DNA of 64,000 bases from Oidiodendron maius Zn (lineage: Eukaryota > Ascomycota > Leotiomycetes > Myxotrichaceae): positions 434,001 through 498,000 of the forward strand of contig KN832878.1 in the NCBI GenBank assembly GCA_000827325.1, written 5' to 3'. The position numbers and the translations under genes were made by a program. This document shows positions 34,131-44,233 of the stretch, piece by piece. The notes under the pieces were generated by a model. The model was not told where the DNA came from, searched no databases, and saw nothing but the letters and a program-made list of their open reading frames with translations. The first letter of the stretch is position 1, and every line of letters begins with the position of its first letter.

Positions 34131-34716
34131 CATGGCATGGGACTGCGGCTCTGGTATTTGGGAAGGGAAGGTCTACGCAGGCGTTCTGCCGTTAGCTTTT
34201 CCTTTTTTTCAATTAACATTTGAGCTTATCATATACCTGCCTGCCCGTTGTCCAAGATATGCGCAAGTTTCTTGGGGGATTTTACAGAGGTGTTGTCAGT
34301 CGCCCAGAGTTGGTGCATCCAACCCCACCCGCCCCCCCAAGAGAAACAAAAATCTTTTGCATCCATCCTACACTTCCTCTCAATATTTCTTTTAATTTAT
34401 CCTACTCTACAAAAGTCTTCTGCCCAGAACTAATCCTATTATTTAGCAAGTGTCTTGGTTAAACGGATATTGCACTAGAGCGAAATAATATTATCTGTCT
34501 CACGGCAAATTCATATTTTACAATACGACTTCATCTAGCGCGGGAGGAAACGTAACTTCTTAGGCTAGAGAACTAAACTATCCATACAAGCCTCTGCAAT
34601 GCTGCTGCAGTGTATAAAGAGGCGGGGAGGCAAGGTAGATAACCGTGAATTAATATGCCGTGAAAGCAACTTAATCTATAAGTGTATGTAAACTATATGC
34701 ATATTCTCTCCAGTAT
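34131..34716. other. Convergent intergenic region
   Basis: Terminator region of two convergent genes, AT-rich in its second half. Small frames at 34099-34462 have no motif. No repeats are seen. Confidence 0.45.
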
Positions 34717-36418
34717 CTATATATATTTATACGGATTCATGATGCCATTCTATACACATTAGTAAATATCAGCATTGGCGAAAGAATGAAGAGCTTACCG
34801 GATCATAGAGGTCCTTGAGTTGCTTCATAAGTCTAATCATGGTATCACTTCTGCTATATCCAATATACTTTTTCTTCGCAAGTCCCAAACCATGCTCGGC
34901 GCTGATACTCCCATTCCGCTTCGAGATCCACTCGTACACAAACGGCTCAAGTAGTGCTTCGACTCTCTTGTCATACCGTCTCATTGCGACGTTTAGGTGA
35001 AGATTGGAGTCTCCCATGTGCCCATACCCTACGACACTGACGACAGGATGCTCGTCAGAGCCACCGATCAGACCGGCTCCAGCGATTTTTTCTCGCGTTT
35101 CTTCAACTAGTCCATAGAGCTCCGAGATGGGTATCGATACGTCGTACTTGTAAACGCCCCCCCAGTAACCCAAGCTCTCTGGAATACCTTCTCGCCAACC
35201 CCAGAGGGACTTGACTTGTGTCGCATCCTGGGCAACAACTCCATCAGAGACGATGTTTTTGTCCATGACATGCTCGAGGAATTTCTCAAGCTTTTCGTTG
35301 TCATGATCGGAATTGGAGCCACTCGTCTCAATCAAGCAGTAGAAGGGGTGCTCACTCTCCAACGGGCGGTTGTTTTTAGTAACTTGGTAAACGACGTCCT
35401 GACTGTAGCTATCCATGAGCTCGAATGCGGAGAGAATCTCTGAGAGTTGGCCCTTAGCTTCCTTAAACGCCTCTTGGACTTTCTCGAAGGATTCCAGGCC
35501 AAGAAAAGCGACATTGACGGCATTTGAGCGGCGTGGACAAAGAATCGACACGCCTGTAATAATCCCAATAGTTCCCTCTCCACCAACAAACAGCTGTTTG
35601 AGATCGTATCCAGTATTATTTTTTCGGAGCGTCGAGAGGTCGTCTACAATGGTACCATCGGGCAATACAGCTTCAATCCCAAGAACGTTTCCATGCAAGC
35701 TTCCATATCTTAGCAGCCGCAGTCCACCAGCATTTGTAGCAACGTTGCCACCAATATGACAAGATCCCTTTGCACCCAAATCAAGTGGGAATATATAATT
35801 CTTCTCTTTCAGAAAGTTGTCCGTAACCTCTAATATGCAACCAGCATCTGCAACCAGCGTGCCTGAAACGTCGTCGAACGACCGGATCTGATTCATTCTG
35901 CTCATATTTATGACAACCTCGTCAAAAACAGGCACTGAACCTCCTACAAGGCCAGTATTGCCTCCCTGTGGTACTACCGCTAGCATATTATCGTTGCAAT
36001 ACTTCAGTACTTTGCTGACCTCTTCTGTACTGGAGGGTTTTAGAACCAACTTCGTATGGCCCCTATATTTTCTCATCCAGTCCGCATTGAAGGGCTCGAT
36101 ATCGTCGGTAGCATCTTTCGTGACTCCGTCTATTAGAGCTGATTCGCTTCCTAGCAGCCTCCAGAAAAAATTGATATGCTCCTCAGTGACCTGTGCATAT
36201 TTGGGATCTCGTTTGAGTTCGGGGTAGGTCTCGGAGGTAAGTTTAATCACTTTTGAGCTCGTTGCTTTGGTCTTTGCAGCGCCTTTGTGCTGGTCAACAG
36301 TTGTGGTGCTTTGCCATCTGGCTTGAACTGGCACTCGTAGAACTGCAGGACGTGAGAATTGAGTGGTAGAGACCAGAGGTCTGCTAACTACAACAGCAAG
36401 CCTCGCTCTGATCGCCAT
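34717..36418 (-). CDS. DLD2: Mitochondrial D-2-hydroxyglutarate dehydrogenase (FAD-linked)
   Basis: FAD enzyme oxidising D-2-hydroxyglutarate (or D-lactate) to the 2-oxo acid. Exons are 36418-34799 and 34749-34717; the 49-nt intron separates the last 11 codons (NGIMNPYKYI). About 550 residues. The presequence AIRARLAVVVSRPLVSTT suits mitochondria. The FAD-binding type 4 domain is seen in VPQGGNTGLVGGSVPVFDEV, DLGAKGSCHIGGNVATNAGG and FVGGEGTIGIITGVSIL. The C-terminal catalytic domain has the metal-site histidines in VVGYGHMGDSNLHLNV and the EHGLGLAKKK motif. The family assignment rests on overall similarity to D2HGDH rather than to cytochrome-type D-LDH. An upstream in-frame ATG at 36637 would add 73 unlike residues and is rejected. 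It is divergent from the proteasome gene. Confidence 0.93.
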
Positions 36419-36705
36419 GCTGAAGCAAATCCAGGAAGCATTAAATTTGTTGCTGCGAGTTCGGTATGCGGAGCAGAAAGTGGGGAGGGAAGCTTCAGCC
36501 TTGCGAGGTCGGCCTGACGCTCGGATCATGTCGTCATGTGACTCAGGCCAGCTCGCGGTTCTTACGCGGTTATGTAGCCTGGAAACATCAAGCTCGAAGG
36601 AAGCTCGCATCACCAACCACAACACCTCCTGCACCACTGTAAGCCTCGCATCTGAAGCGCACTGAATACCACAATTTGACGTGGCCTTGTGAGGAGATAT
36701 AAATC
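36419..36705. promoter_or_regulatory. Shared promoter of D2HG dehydrogenase and proteasome alpha4
   Basis: 287 bases between divergent start codons. I see no proteasome-associated control element (GGTGGCAAA) in either orientation; expression control is therefore not inferred beyond position. Confidence 0.35.
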
Positions 36706-37712
36706 ATGGCTTCAGGTTACGATAGAGCTCTTTCGGGTAAGCAAAGCTAGTCTCTACATATTCCATTGATCCTCTGCTAACAATATACAGTTTTCAGGTT
36801 AGCTGGACTGTGATTCTTCGGCGCTATTGCAATACTGATAATGTATCTAGCCCCGATGGACATGTTTTCCAAGTAGAGTACGCTCTCGAGGCGGTGAAGA
36901 GAGGTGCGAATCCAAGCGTCATTTAAGTCTGAACGTAAGCTAATAGGATCCAGGAACATGCGCTGTGGGAGTCAAGGGCAAGGATATTGTGGTGTTAGGG
37001 TGTGAGAAGCGCTCTGCCATGAAGCTCCAAGATACCCGCATCACCCCCTCGAAGATTGGCCTCGTAGACACCCATGTTTGCCTCGCCTTCGCCGGACTCA
37101 ATGCCGACGCAAGAATTCTGGTGGACAAGGCGAGATTAGAAGCTCAGTCTCATCGTCTCACTGTGGAGGATCCAGTTACGATAGAGTACATTACCAAATA
37201 CGTGGCCGGAGTTCAGCAGAGATATACGCAAAGTGGAGGTGTCAGACCATTTGGAATCAGCACGCTGATAGTCGGATTTGATCCAAATGACAAGACGCCG
37301 AGATTATACCAAACCGAGCCGTCGGGGATTTACTCTGCATGGTATGGTTGCTCTAGACAGGTTGGGTAATTACTGACAATCATAAAGGAAGGCGAACGCT
37401 ATCGGCAGATCGGCCAAGACTGTCCGCGAATTCCTCGAGCGAAATCACAAGGACGATATGGATAGAGAAGCGACCATTAAATTGACCATTAAGTCCTTAC
37501 TGGAAGTTGTGCAGACCGGAGCAAAGAATATTGAGATTGCAATCATGGCCCCTGGAATGCCGTTGGAGATGCTTCCAGTGGAGAACATCGAGGAATATGT
37601 CAAGAACATCGAGCAGGAGAAGGTGGAGGAGGCGGCCAAAAAGAAGACCGGTCGAACACCAGGCACTGGAAATGCGGCAATCCTATCAAGAGGTCCAGAT
37701 GAAGCTGAATAG
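36706..37712 (+). CDS. PRE6: 20S proteasome subunit alpha4, with a 7-nt exon
   Basis: Alpha-ring subunit of the 20S core proteasome (PSMA7/Pre6 type), 267 residues. Exons are 36706-36736, 36791-36797 (7 nt), 36851-36903, 36954-37341 and 37388-37712; introns are 46-54 nt GT-AG. Only inclusion of the 7-nt exon gives the invariant N-terminus [20 protein letters not shown]. The alpha-subunit signature continues with [20 protein letters not shown], then [20 protein letters not shown] and [20 protein letters not shown]. The helical tail [20 protein letters not shown] is typical of alpha4. If the 7-nt exon is skipped, the frame is lost. It is divergent from the D-2-hydroxyglutarate dehydrogenase gene. 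Confidence 0.95.
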
Positions 37713-38007
37713 AGGGTTCTAGCGTCTTTAATCGCTGCATCTTAATAGAACTATGTACTATAGCACTAAACGATGAAACTGTATTTTCTCGTCCAGTTTA
37801 TTCTCGTATTAGGTATCGTCTGCTGAATAGCGTGGCCCTTTTGAATGATTCCACACAGCTTTGTCTATGTAGCAAGAGTGCCATTGGTATTATGTGCTCC
37901 CAAGTAATAATGCCTTATCTCATGTAACTCCTGGGCTCCCATAATTATGTCGCTGAGCCAAACACCATTCTGCCCTCCATATTTACACATTCCATGTTGT
38001 TATTGCC

Positions 38008-38525
38008 TCAGCCCAGTTTGTTCGGTGCCTCCTTGACGTCGAAAATACTTCGTTGCTCCTCTTGTCTTACGCGCTCATCCTTCAACATCCTGCTATCGAT
38101 CCGCGCATCCTCACCCTCGATTTTCAGCATGGGTTTCGGCGTCATGGCGTCGATCACAAAATGATTATCGCAGTGCGGGCAGTACTCGTCTGACTCTTCG
38201 AACTCCTGGGCGTCTTTTCGAAAGGTCTTTTTGCACTTTTTGCAGGCAAAGATCTAGGAACTTAATTAGAACTGGTCAAGTAAAATTATATACAGAGCGT
38301 ACCATTTCCGTCCTTTGAGCAAGGGGGTGGCTTTCAGTCTCATGATGACAATCCGCACAATCAAACCACTTTCTGCCTGCATTTTGTTAATGCTAGCAGA
38401 TGCACGATCAAAGGAGGGGCATAATACAGCAGGGAGATCTGATAGCGACCTGTGCGTTGAGAATGTGTTTACTTTGAATAAAGTTAGAGTAAGTAAGCCA
38501 GTTGTTAGCAATACTCTTACCACAT
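38008..38525 (-). CDS. CHY-type zinc-finger protein with a 5-nt first coding exon
   Basis: Small zinc-binding protein of the CHY family, 122 residues. Exons are 38525-38521 (5 nt, ATG TG), 38471-38428, 38376-38303 and 38253-38008; introns are 49-51 nt GT-AG. Joined text is MCKHILNAQVAIRSPCCRKW, FDCADCHHETESHPL, then EMIFACKKCKKTFRKDAQEF and EYCPHCDNHFVIDAMTP. The Cys/His pairs of CHY fingers are complete. The N-terminal CKH is formed only when the 5-nt exon is used, which matches the usual start of fungal homologs. The nearest characterised relative is yeast Hot13, which acts on small Tim proteins in the mitochondrial intermembrane space; whether this protein has that role is uncertain. It shares a promoter with the XPB/SSL2 gene. 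Confidence 0.9.
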
Positions 38526-38775
38526 GGTTGGGAAGTGGACTATTAAGAGCTGCAGGTGTATTTGTAGCCTCAAGACAGTCTCTCTTCCAGTTCCTGATCT
38601 GCACTGGATGCACAGAATTATTCACTCGTGGGACATCGCGGACTGATTGAGCTTATATAAGCGAAAAGACTGAGTAAGCAACCTATGACACATCGGGGCA
38701 TTTCAACCTCACTTATTGCCTCTTGATCTCTGTCTACTACTTCACATTGGTGTCGTATGTCGAAACATCGTCCAG
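38526..38775. promoter_or_regulatory. Shared promoter of CHY gene and SSL2, with a central palindromic TATA-like site
   Basis: 250 bases between divergent start codons. The perfect 12-base palindrome GCTTATATAAGC at 38651-38662 lies almost midway, 126 and 114 bases from the two ATGs. An ATG at 38757 starts a short frame that overlaps the SSL2 start out of frame. Confidence 0.5.
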
Positions 38776-41328
38776 ATGCCGATCAAGAGAAAAGCTTCAT
38801 CAAGTATGAGGCTTTGCTTGCTCAAAACTTCTTGTTCTGATCACTAACAAGTTCATCTAGGTGGGCGCAGCTCCTCTAAAGCGGCAAAGGACTCAGAGGC
38901 GTCGACACCTGGCCCCTCTACACCACAAAGCGTGGGTAGTAGCGATGAGTTCTCCGAGGAGGAGGCGAGTGAGACGGAGGCGGAGAATATAGATAATGCT
39001 ATTAATAAGTTCACACTTACTAAATACAAAACAAAGAAGGATACCGGCGTGAAGGGAAGAGATTCTGCAAGCCATCACTTCAGAGAAAACGACTTCTCGT
39101 ATCTCTCTCTTAAGCCCGATCATGACAATAGACCATTATGGATCGATCCGCACAAAGGGAGGATCATTCTCGAAAGCTTCTCACCGCTGGCGGCACATGC
39201 CCAAGACTTCTTGACAACTATCGCCGAACCCTTGTCGCGACCGTCGTTCCTCCACGAGTATGCGTTGACACCCCATAGTCTCTACGCAGCAGTATCTGTT
39301 GGTCTAGATCCAAAAGATATCATAAATGTACTGGACCGATTGTCCAAGATGCCTATTCCAGATAACATCCGAGCCTACATTACAAACTGTACACAAAGCT
39401 ACGGCAAGGTTAAGTTGGTATTGAAGAACACCAAGCATTATGTTGAGAGCTCAGATCCGGAGATGTTACAGAAGCTGCTCAAGGACGAAGTAATCGGCCC
39501 ACTACGCGTGGAGGGAACGGAAGCCATCACGACAACCTTGGCCCCGAATATGGGAGGGTTAGTTATCCCCGGGACAAAGAATGCCGAAGGCGTTAAGCAA
39601 GCCACCGATCAACGTAGCGGAGGAAGACCGCAAGATGGGGAGAACACAAATCAAGAGGATATCTTTGCTACCCTCAACGAGGAGGATGACGATGACGATT
39701 CTGATGCAGTCCACGCCTTTGAAATTTCTGACACAGGTGTAGAAGCCGTTCAGAAGCGATGTCTGGAGCTTGGATTACCCGTCTTGGAAGAGTACGATTT
39801 TAGAAACGACGAGGCAAATGCAAATCTGGAAATTGATTTGAAGCCCAGTGCTCAGATTCGAAGCTATCAGGAGAAAAGCTTGAGCAAGATGTTTGGTAAC
39901 GGTCGAGCAAAGAGCGGTATTATCGTCCTTCCCTGTGGCGCCGGAAAGACTCTTGTTGGTATCACAGCAGCTTGCACAATCAAGAAAGGAGTCATCGTTC
40001 TTTGTACAAGCTCCATGTCAGTTGTCCAGTGGCGGCAGGAGTTCCTCAAGTGGTCAAATATCGACCCAAATGACATTGCAGTATTTACATCTGATCATAA
40101 GGAAAAGTTTACGAGAAATACTGGTATCATCGTCTCGACGTATTCTATGGTTACGCAAACTCGTGCTCGATCATACGATGCTGGGAAGATGATGGACTTT
40201 CTGCAAAACCGAGAATGGGGCCTTATGATTCTTGATGAAGTCCACGTCGTTCCGGCTAATATCTTTCGAAAAGTCACATCGTCCATCAAGACCCACTCGA
40301 AGCTCGGGTTGACCGCCACACTTCTTCGCGAGGACGACAAGATCAGTGACTTGAATTTCTTGATTGGACCCAAGTTATATGAAGCTAACTGGATGGAGCT
40401 CGCAGATCAAGGTCACATTGCCAAAGTGCAGTGCGCTGAAGTCTGGTGCCCGATGACGACTGAATTCTACTCCGAATATCTTCGGGAAACAAGTCGCAAG
40501 CGCGCCTTGTTGTACATAATGAACCCCAGAAAATTCCAGGCATGTCAGTTTCTAATCGACTATCATGAAAAGCGCGGTGATAAGATCATCGTCTTTTCAG
40601 ACAATGTCTTTGCATTGCACGCCTATGCTCAGAAATTGAACAAAGCATTCATTTTCGGTGGCACAGCGCAACACGAACGTCTACGCATCCTGGAGAACTT
40701 TCAACACAATGAAAACATCAATACTCTCTTCCTCTCAAAGATTGGTGACACTTCCCTTGATCTTCCTGAAGCCACGTGCCTAATCCAAATCTCCTCACAC
40801 TATGGATCACGACGTCAGGAGGCACAGCGTCTAGGTCGTATACTTCGAGCAAAGCGACGAAACGATGAAGGATTTAATGCGTTCTTCTACTCACTCGTTT
40901 CAAAAGATACACAAGAGATGTACTATTCCTCAAAACGTCAAGCCTTCCTTGTTGATCAGGGCTATGCATTCAAGGTCATTACCCACCTCCAAGGTATCGA
41001 GAATCTACCTGGCCTCGCATTCTCTACAGCAGCAGAGAGAAGAGAACTTCTACAGAATGTTATGATTCAGAATGAAGACTGGGACGAAAAAATCACTGAC
41101 GATCTGTTTCATCGCAATGACGGGAAGGCGATAATTAAGAAGAAACCTGGCGCTAGAAGGACTGCAGGGACTTTATCGGAGTTGGCAGGAGGGCAGGACA
41201 TGGCATATGTGGAGCAGAACAAGAGCAAGAATAAGGAACTGAAGAAGAAAAAAGGAGAGAGCAATCCATTCTTCAAAAAATTGCAGAGAGATCAAGCGAG
41301 GAGAAAAGCAGCGCTCGCTGCTCCTTAA
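38776..41328 (+). CDS. SSL2: TFIIH helicase/translocase XPB (Ssl2/Rad25)
   Basis: SF2 DNA translocase of TFIIH, used in promoter opening and nucleotide excision repair. Exons are 38776-38803 and 38861-41328 with a 57-nt intron; about 831 residues. It starts [20 protein letters not shown], a basic Ser-rich tail. The damage-recognition/N-terminal domain contains [20 protein letters not shown]. Helicase motifs are clear: [20 protein letters not shown], Walker [12 protein letters not shown] near residue 366, DEVH-box LDEVHVVPA near 466, [11 protein letters not shown], and in lobe 2 [18 protein letters not shown] and [17 protein letters not shown]. Compared with the usual XPB, nothing essential is missing. 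Divergent from the CHY gene. Confidence 0.96.
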
Positions 41329-42624
41329 TTGTGTCAGGATCATGCACAGGAGTCAAGAAGTTTATACCTCTCGGCGAGGCGTTTGGCGCAGCCTATAGAT
41401 GGGCCATTGGATATAAAATGATCTTGCAAGTATATTATGAACAACCTGATTTTTAAATACTCCTGCCTTTCGCGAATAGCAATAACGCTGTGATTTACGT
41501 TGGGGTGTTTCTGGGGTTGAGTTAGCTTGTAAATGATCTGTTAAGAGTGGTTATCCAAACTGAAATGGCGGTAGTTTGGAACACGATATTTCCTAAAGAG
41601 GCCATTAAATCACATGACATGAATATACTGTCAATGAAAAGAGTCGCATGACAAGCCCTTTACTTCATGGCACATTGCAACAGCAAAAGTCTTTAAAACC
41701 CTTTTGAATTCGCGCTAATAATTTCAATTTCAATTTACTCAAGGTTCAGGAAATCACCAGAAACTCAGTCTTAATTTTATATCTTGCGACGGCTCTCAAA
41801 GAGGCAGAGTCACGTGTTGCCAATTAGGAATTTGCGATTGCTCAATTGCCTAATGCGGACATGGTCGCAAGCTGTCAGCACGCTGGCCAATGAAAGGTCG
41901 CGAGGCGGCTGAGTCGGTTTTGTTGCACGTCGCAAAAACAACCTTCAATTTTAACTTAGTGTATTTCTGAGAATTGCATTCCAACATGCTTAAAGGGTTC
42001 TGTTGATCGATCTAGAAACCATCCTTAATTTTATTTCCGACGGAGAAGCCAAAAGGCGTTTATCACGTGATATTGATAAATTAGGAACCGCCGGTTTTAG
42101 AAACTGCCTAAAGAGGAATATATCCGCAAGTCGCAAATTTAACGGACCAATGACAATTCGCGACTGGACGTCTCATTTTGTTGCAGATAGCAGACGCAGT
42201 GCTTAATTTTGAGCTTTTGTATTTCTGAGAAATTTAAATGTATGGCCTTAGGAAATATCTCTCAGAATTCTTCTAAACTTAAAATTAATGCAGCTGTTTC
42301 TAAATGGGAAATCACGTGAGTCTGAACTTTCCAGGTTCTCGGTGGCCAGAACATGGCACGTGAGGGGAAATTTCTAACCATCTCAATTTGCGGCTCGAAT
42401 TAAAAGCGCATGAATACAATTCTTACCTCTCTTCGAGTCCTTTATATCTCATCCTCGAGGAAAGGAGACCTGAGGAAATAGCGGAAAGCTTCGACGGCAA
42501 GAGAAGTCGTCGGAGATAGAGTGATGAAGCTGGATTGAACTTGCCACTGCCAGTTGTCTCTATTTCTGTGGCCCTGTTTCTAGACCTTGGACTGTATGGC
42601 CGTACATAACAATAATCGGTCCAG
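41329..42624. other. Intergenic, contains a tandem repeat
   Basis: About 1.3 kb without a supported gene. The second half, from 41768, is made of three diverged repeat units (separate entry). Short frames at 42003-42206 and 42423-42677 fall in the repeat or in the leader of the next gene and have no motif. Confidence 0.5.
41768..42420. repeat. Three diverged tandem units of about 254 bp, each with CACGTG
   Basis: Landmarks recur in order. CTTAATTTTAT occurs at about 41770 and 42024, with a weaker CTTAAAATTAA at 42278. TCACGTG occurs at 41810, 42063 and 42312. AATTAGGA, CTGCCTAA-like, CGCAAG, CCAATGA, TTTTGTTGCA and TTTCTGAGAA occur in the first two units at the same spacing. The third unit is partial and more diverged. 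The period is about 250-254 bp. No open frame spans it and no terminal inverted repeat was found. Confidence 0.6.
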
Positions 42625-43749
42625 ATGTTTCCTCCATCCCAGGCATTGGACCTGAGTGTCACTGCCATCAGTGGCATCTGTGGGTGAGGACAATCAACCC
42701 CGCATTGATACAGCTGTAGTAACTAACGGGAATGCAGATCAATATCAATTGCCTGTTGGATTGTTGTATTCTCTCCACAAATAGTTGAGAATTTCCAGCG
42801 AGGTTCAGCTGACGGCTTGTCGCTTCAATTCATCATCGTCTGGCTTGCTGGCGATGTCTTCAATATCCTTGGTGCAGCCCTTCAAGGCGTTTTACCAACC
42901 ATGATCATTCTCGCTGTTTACTATACGCTTGCCGATATCGTTCTCCTATGCCAATGCTTTTATTATCGAGGCTTTACCTGGCGCGATGAGGTTATCCCTC
43001 CACCAAAGCCCAGCACCAGGACTGTCGGCGAAGCAACTGAATCCACTGGACTCATCTCGAACCACCGTGAGCCGGAGGCTAGAGAACGACGCTCAAGTGT
43101 CTTTTCCCAAATCTCGGCTAGTCATCTCTCTCCTGCGGTCCCCCTACTGGACGCTGCGAATTACTCTGATGCTGCTGTACTCGAGAGCCAGCGCCCGATA
43201 ACTCGCCTACAAGCAACCGTATTCAACCTGTTCGCCATTCTCATGGTATGTGCCTCTGGAATTGTTGGTTGGTATGCCAGCAACCGTTCTCAAGGAGGCC
43301 ACAAGCGCATGGAGCCTGATGACAGCGACTTGTCACTCTCTCTTTGGGGCCAGATATTTGGGTATCTCTGCGCGGTTCTTTATCTTGGATCCCGCATCCC
43401 GCAGATCCTTCTCAACTACCGTCGAAAGTCCACAGAGGGCGTGTCCATGCTCTTCTTCCTCTTCGCTTGCATCGGCAATCTCACTTATGTTCTTTCCATC
43501 CTTGCGTACGAACCACAATGCGCCGGGAAGCGTGGGAAATGCTCTGAGGGCGAAGCCGTAGGAATATACGGTCGGTACATGCTTGTTAATGCATCCTGGT
43601 TGGTGGGAAGTTTGGGAACGCTTTCCTTAGATTTTGCTATATTTTGCCAGTTTTTTATGTACAGAGAAGCTGAAAACTTCAATTCAGACGAGGATGCATT
43701 GGAAAACGAAGAGTCGGCAGTCTCGGAGAGCAGATCCGCGAGGGACTAA
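42625..43749 (+). CDS. YPQ1: PQ-loop vacuolar basic amino-acid transporter (Ypq/LAAT-1 type)
   Basis: Seven-helix PQ-loop protein of the lysosomal/vacuolar cationic amino-acid exporter family. Exons are 42625-42683 and 42738-43749 with a 54-nt intron that contains TAACTAAC; 356 residues. Joining gives AISGICGSISIACWIVVFSP and the first PQ motif SPQIVENFQRGSADGLSL, followed by IVWLAGDVFNILGAALQGVL. The second PQ motif is SRIPQILLNYRRKSTEGVSM. A hydrophilic loop of about 90 residues separates the two repeats, as in fungal homologs. The last helices are NLTYVLSILAYEP and LVNASWLVGSLGTLSLDF, and the tail is acidic. The substrate is most likely Lys/Arg/His by family. Confidence 0.92.
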
Positions 43750-44233
43750 AGATCTCTGATGTTTGGAGGAAGGTCAACTATCACTGAGCTTGTTCGATAA
43801 GATTATATATGGTGTATGTATGTAAAAAGCTTGAGATTTGGCTAGAACTGGGATGGCTACACAACGGGGCGATATTAGGACAGCTGGTGCACGAATTTTA
43901 TGTAAACGTTAGTAACAGTAAATCAAGTAAAATGAATGTACATTTACAGAGACTGACATGCAAACTATAAACTTTATGACCAGGAAGAGGAAATATTAAC
44001 CTCACATGGATCTTGACTTGCGCTGACAAAGCGCCTGAACCTCGGGTCGAGGCTGATTACTTTACCCCACGTAAGTTTTGCTGGTTTATAAAGCGGCCGC
44101 GATCTTCCACCTCGAGAGATACGTCGAACAAAGAGCCAACTAGATATATAAATTATTAATCCATATGTACGGCTCGCGGATCTATCCCTAACCCTCAGTC
44201 TCACATCCGCCGAATCACCATAGGCGCCTCAGA
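43750..44233. other. Intergenic, no supported gene
   Basis: Between two tandem genes. ATATATAAATTAT near 44143-44155 is TATA-like and about 80 bases upstream of the next ATG. Nothing else is seen. Confidence 0.4.

Noticed and set aside
36419-36637. Longer start for D-2-hydroxyglutarate dehydrogenase at 36637
   Set aside because: The added residues do not resemble a presequence or the family; the ATG at 36418 gives a good mitochondrial signal.
37713-38007. Extra small gene between PRE6 and the CHY gene
   Set aside because: No open frame with a motif; it is the shared 3' region of convergent genes.
42423-42677. 84-codon minus-strand frame upstream of the PQ-loop gene
   Set aside because: It overlaps the first coding exon and leader of that gene and has no recognisable motif.
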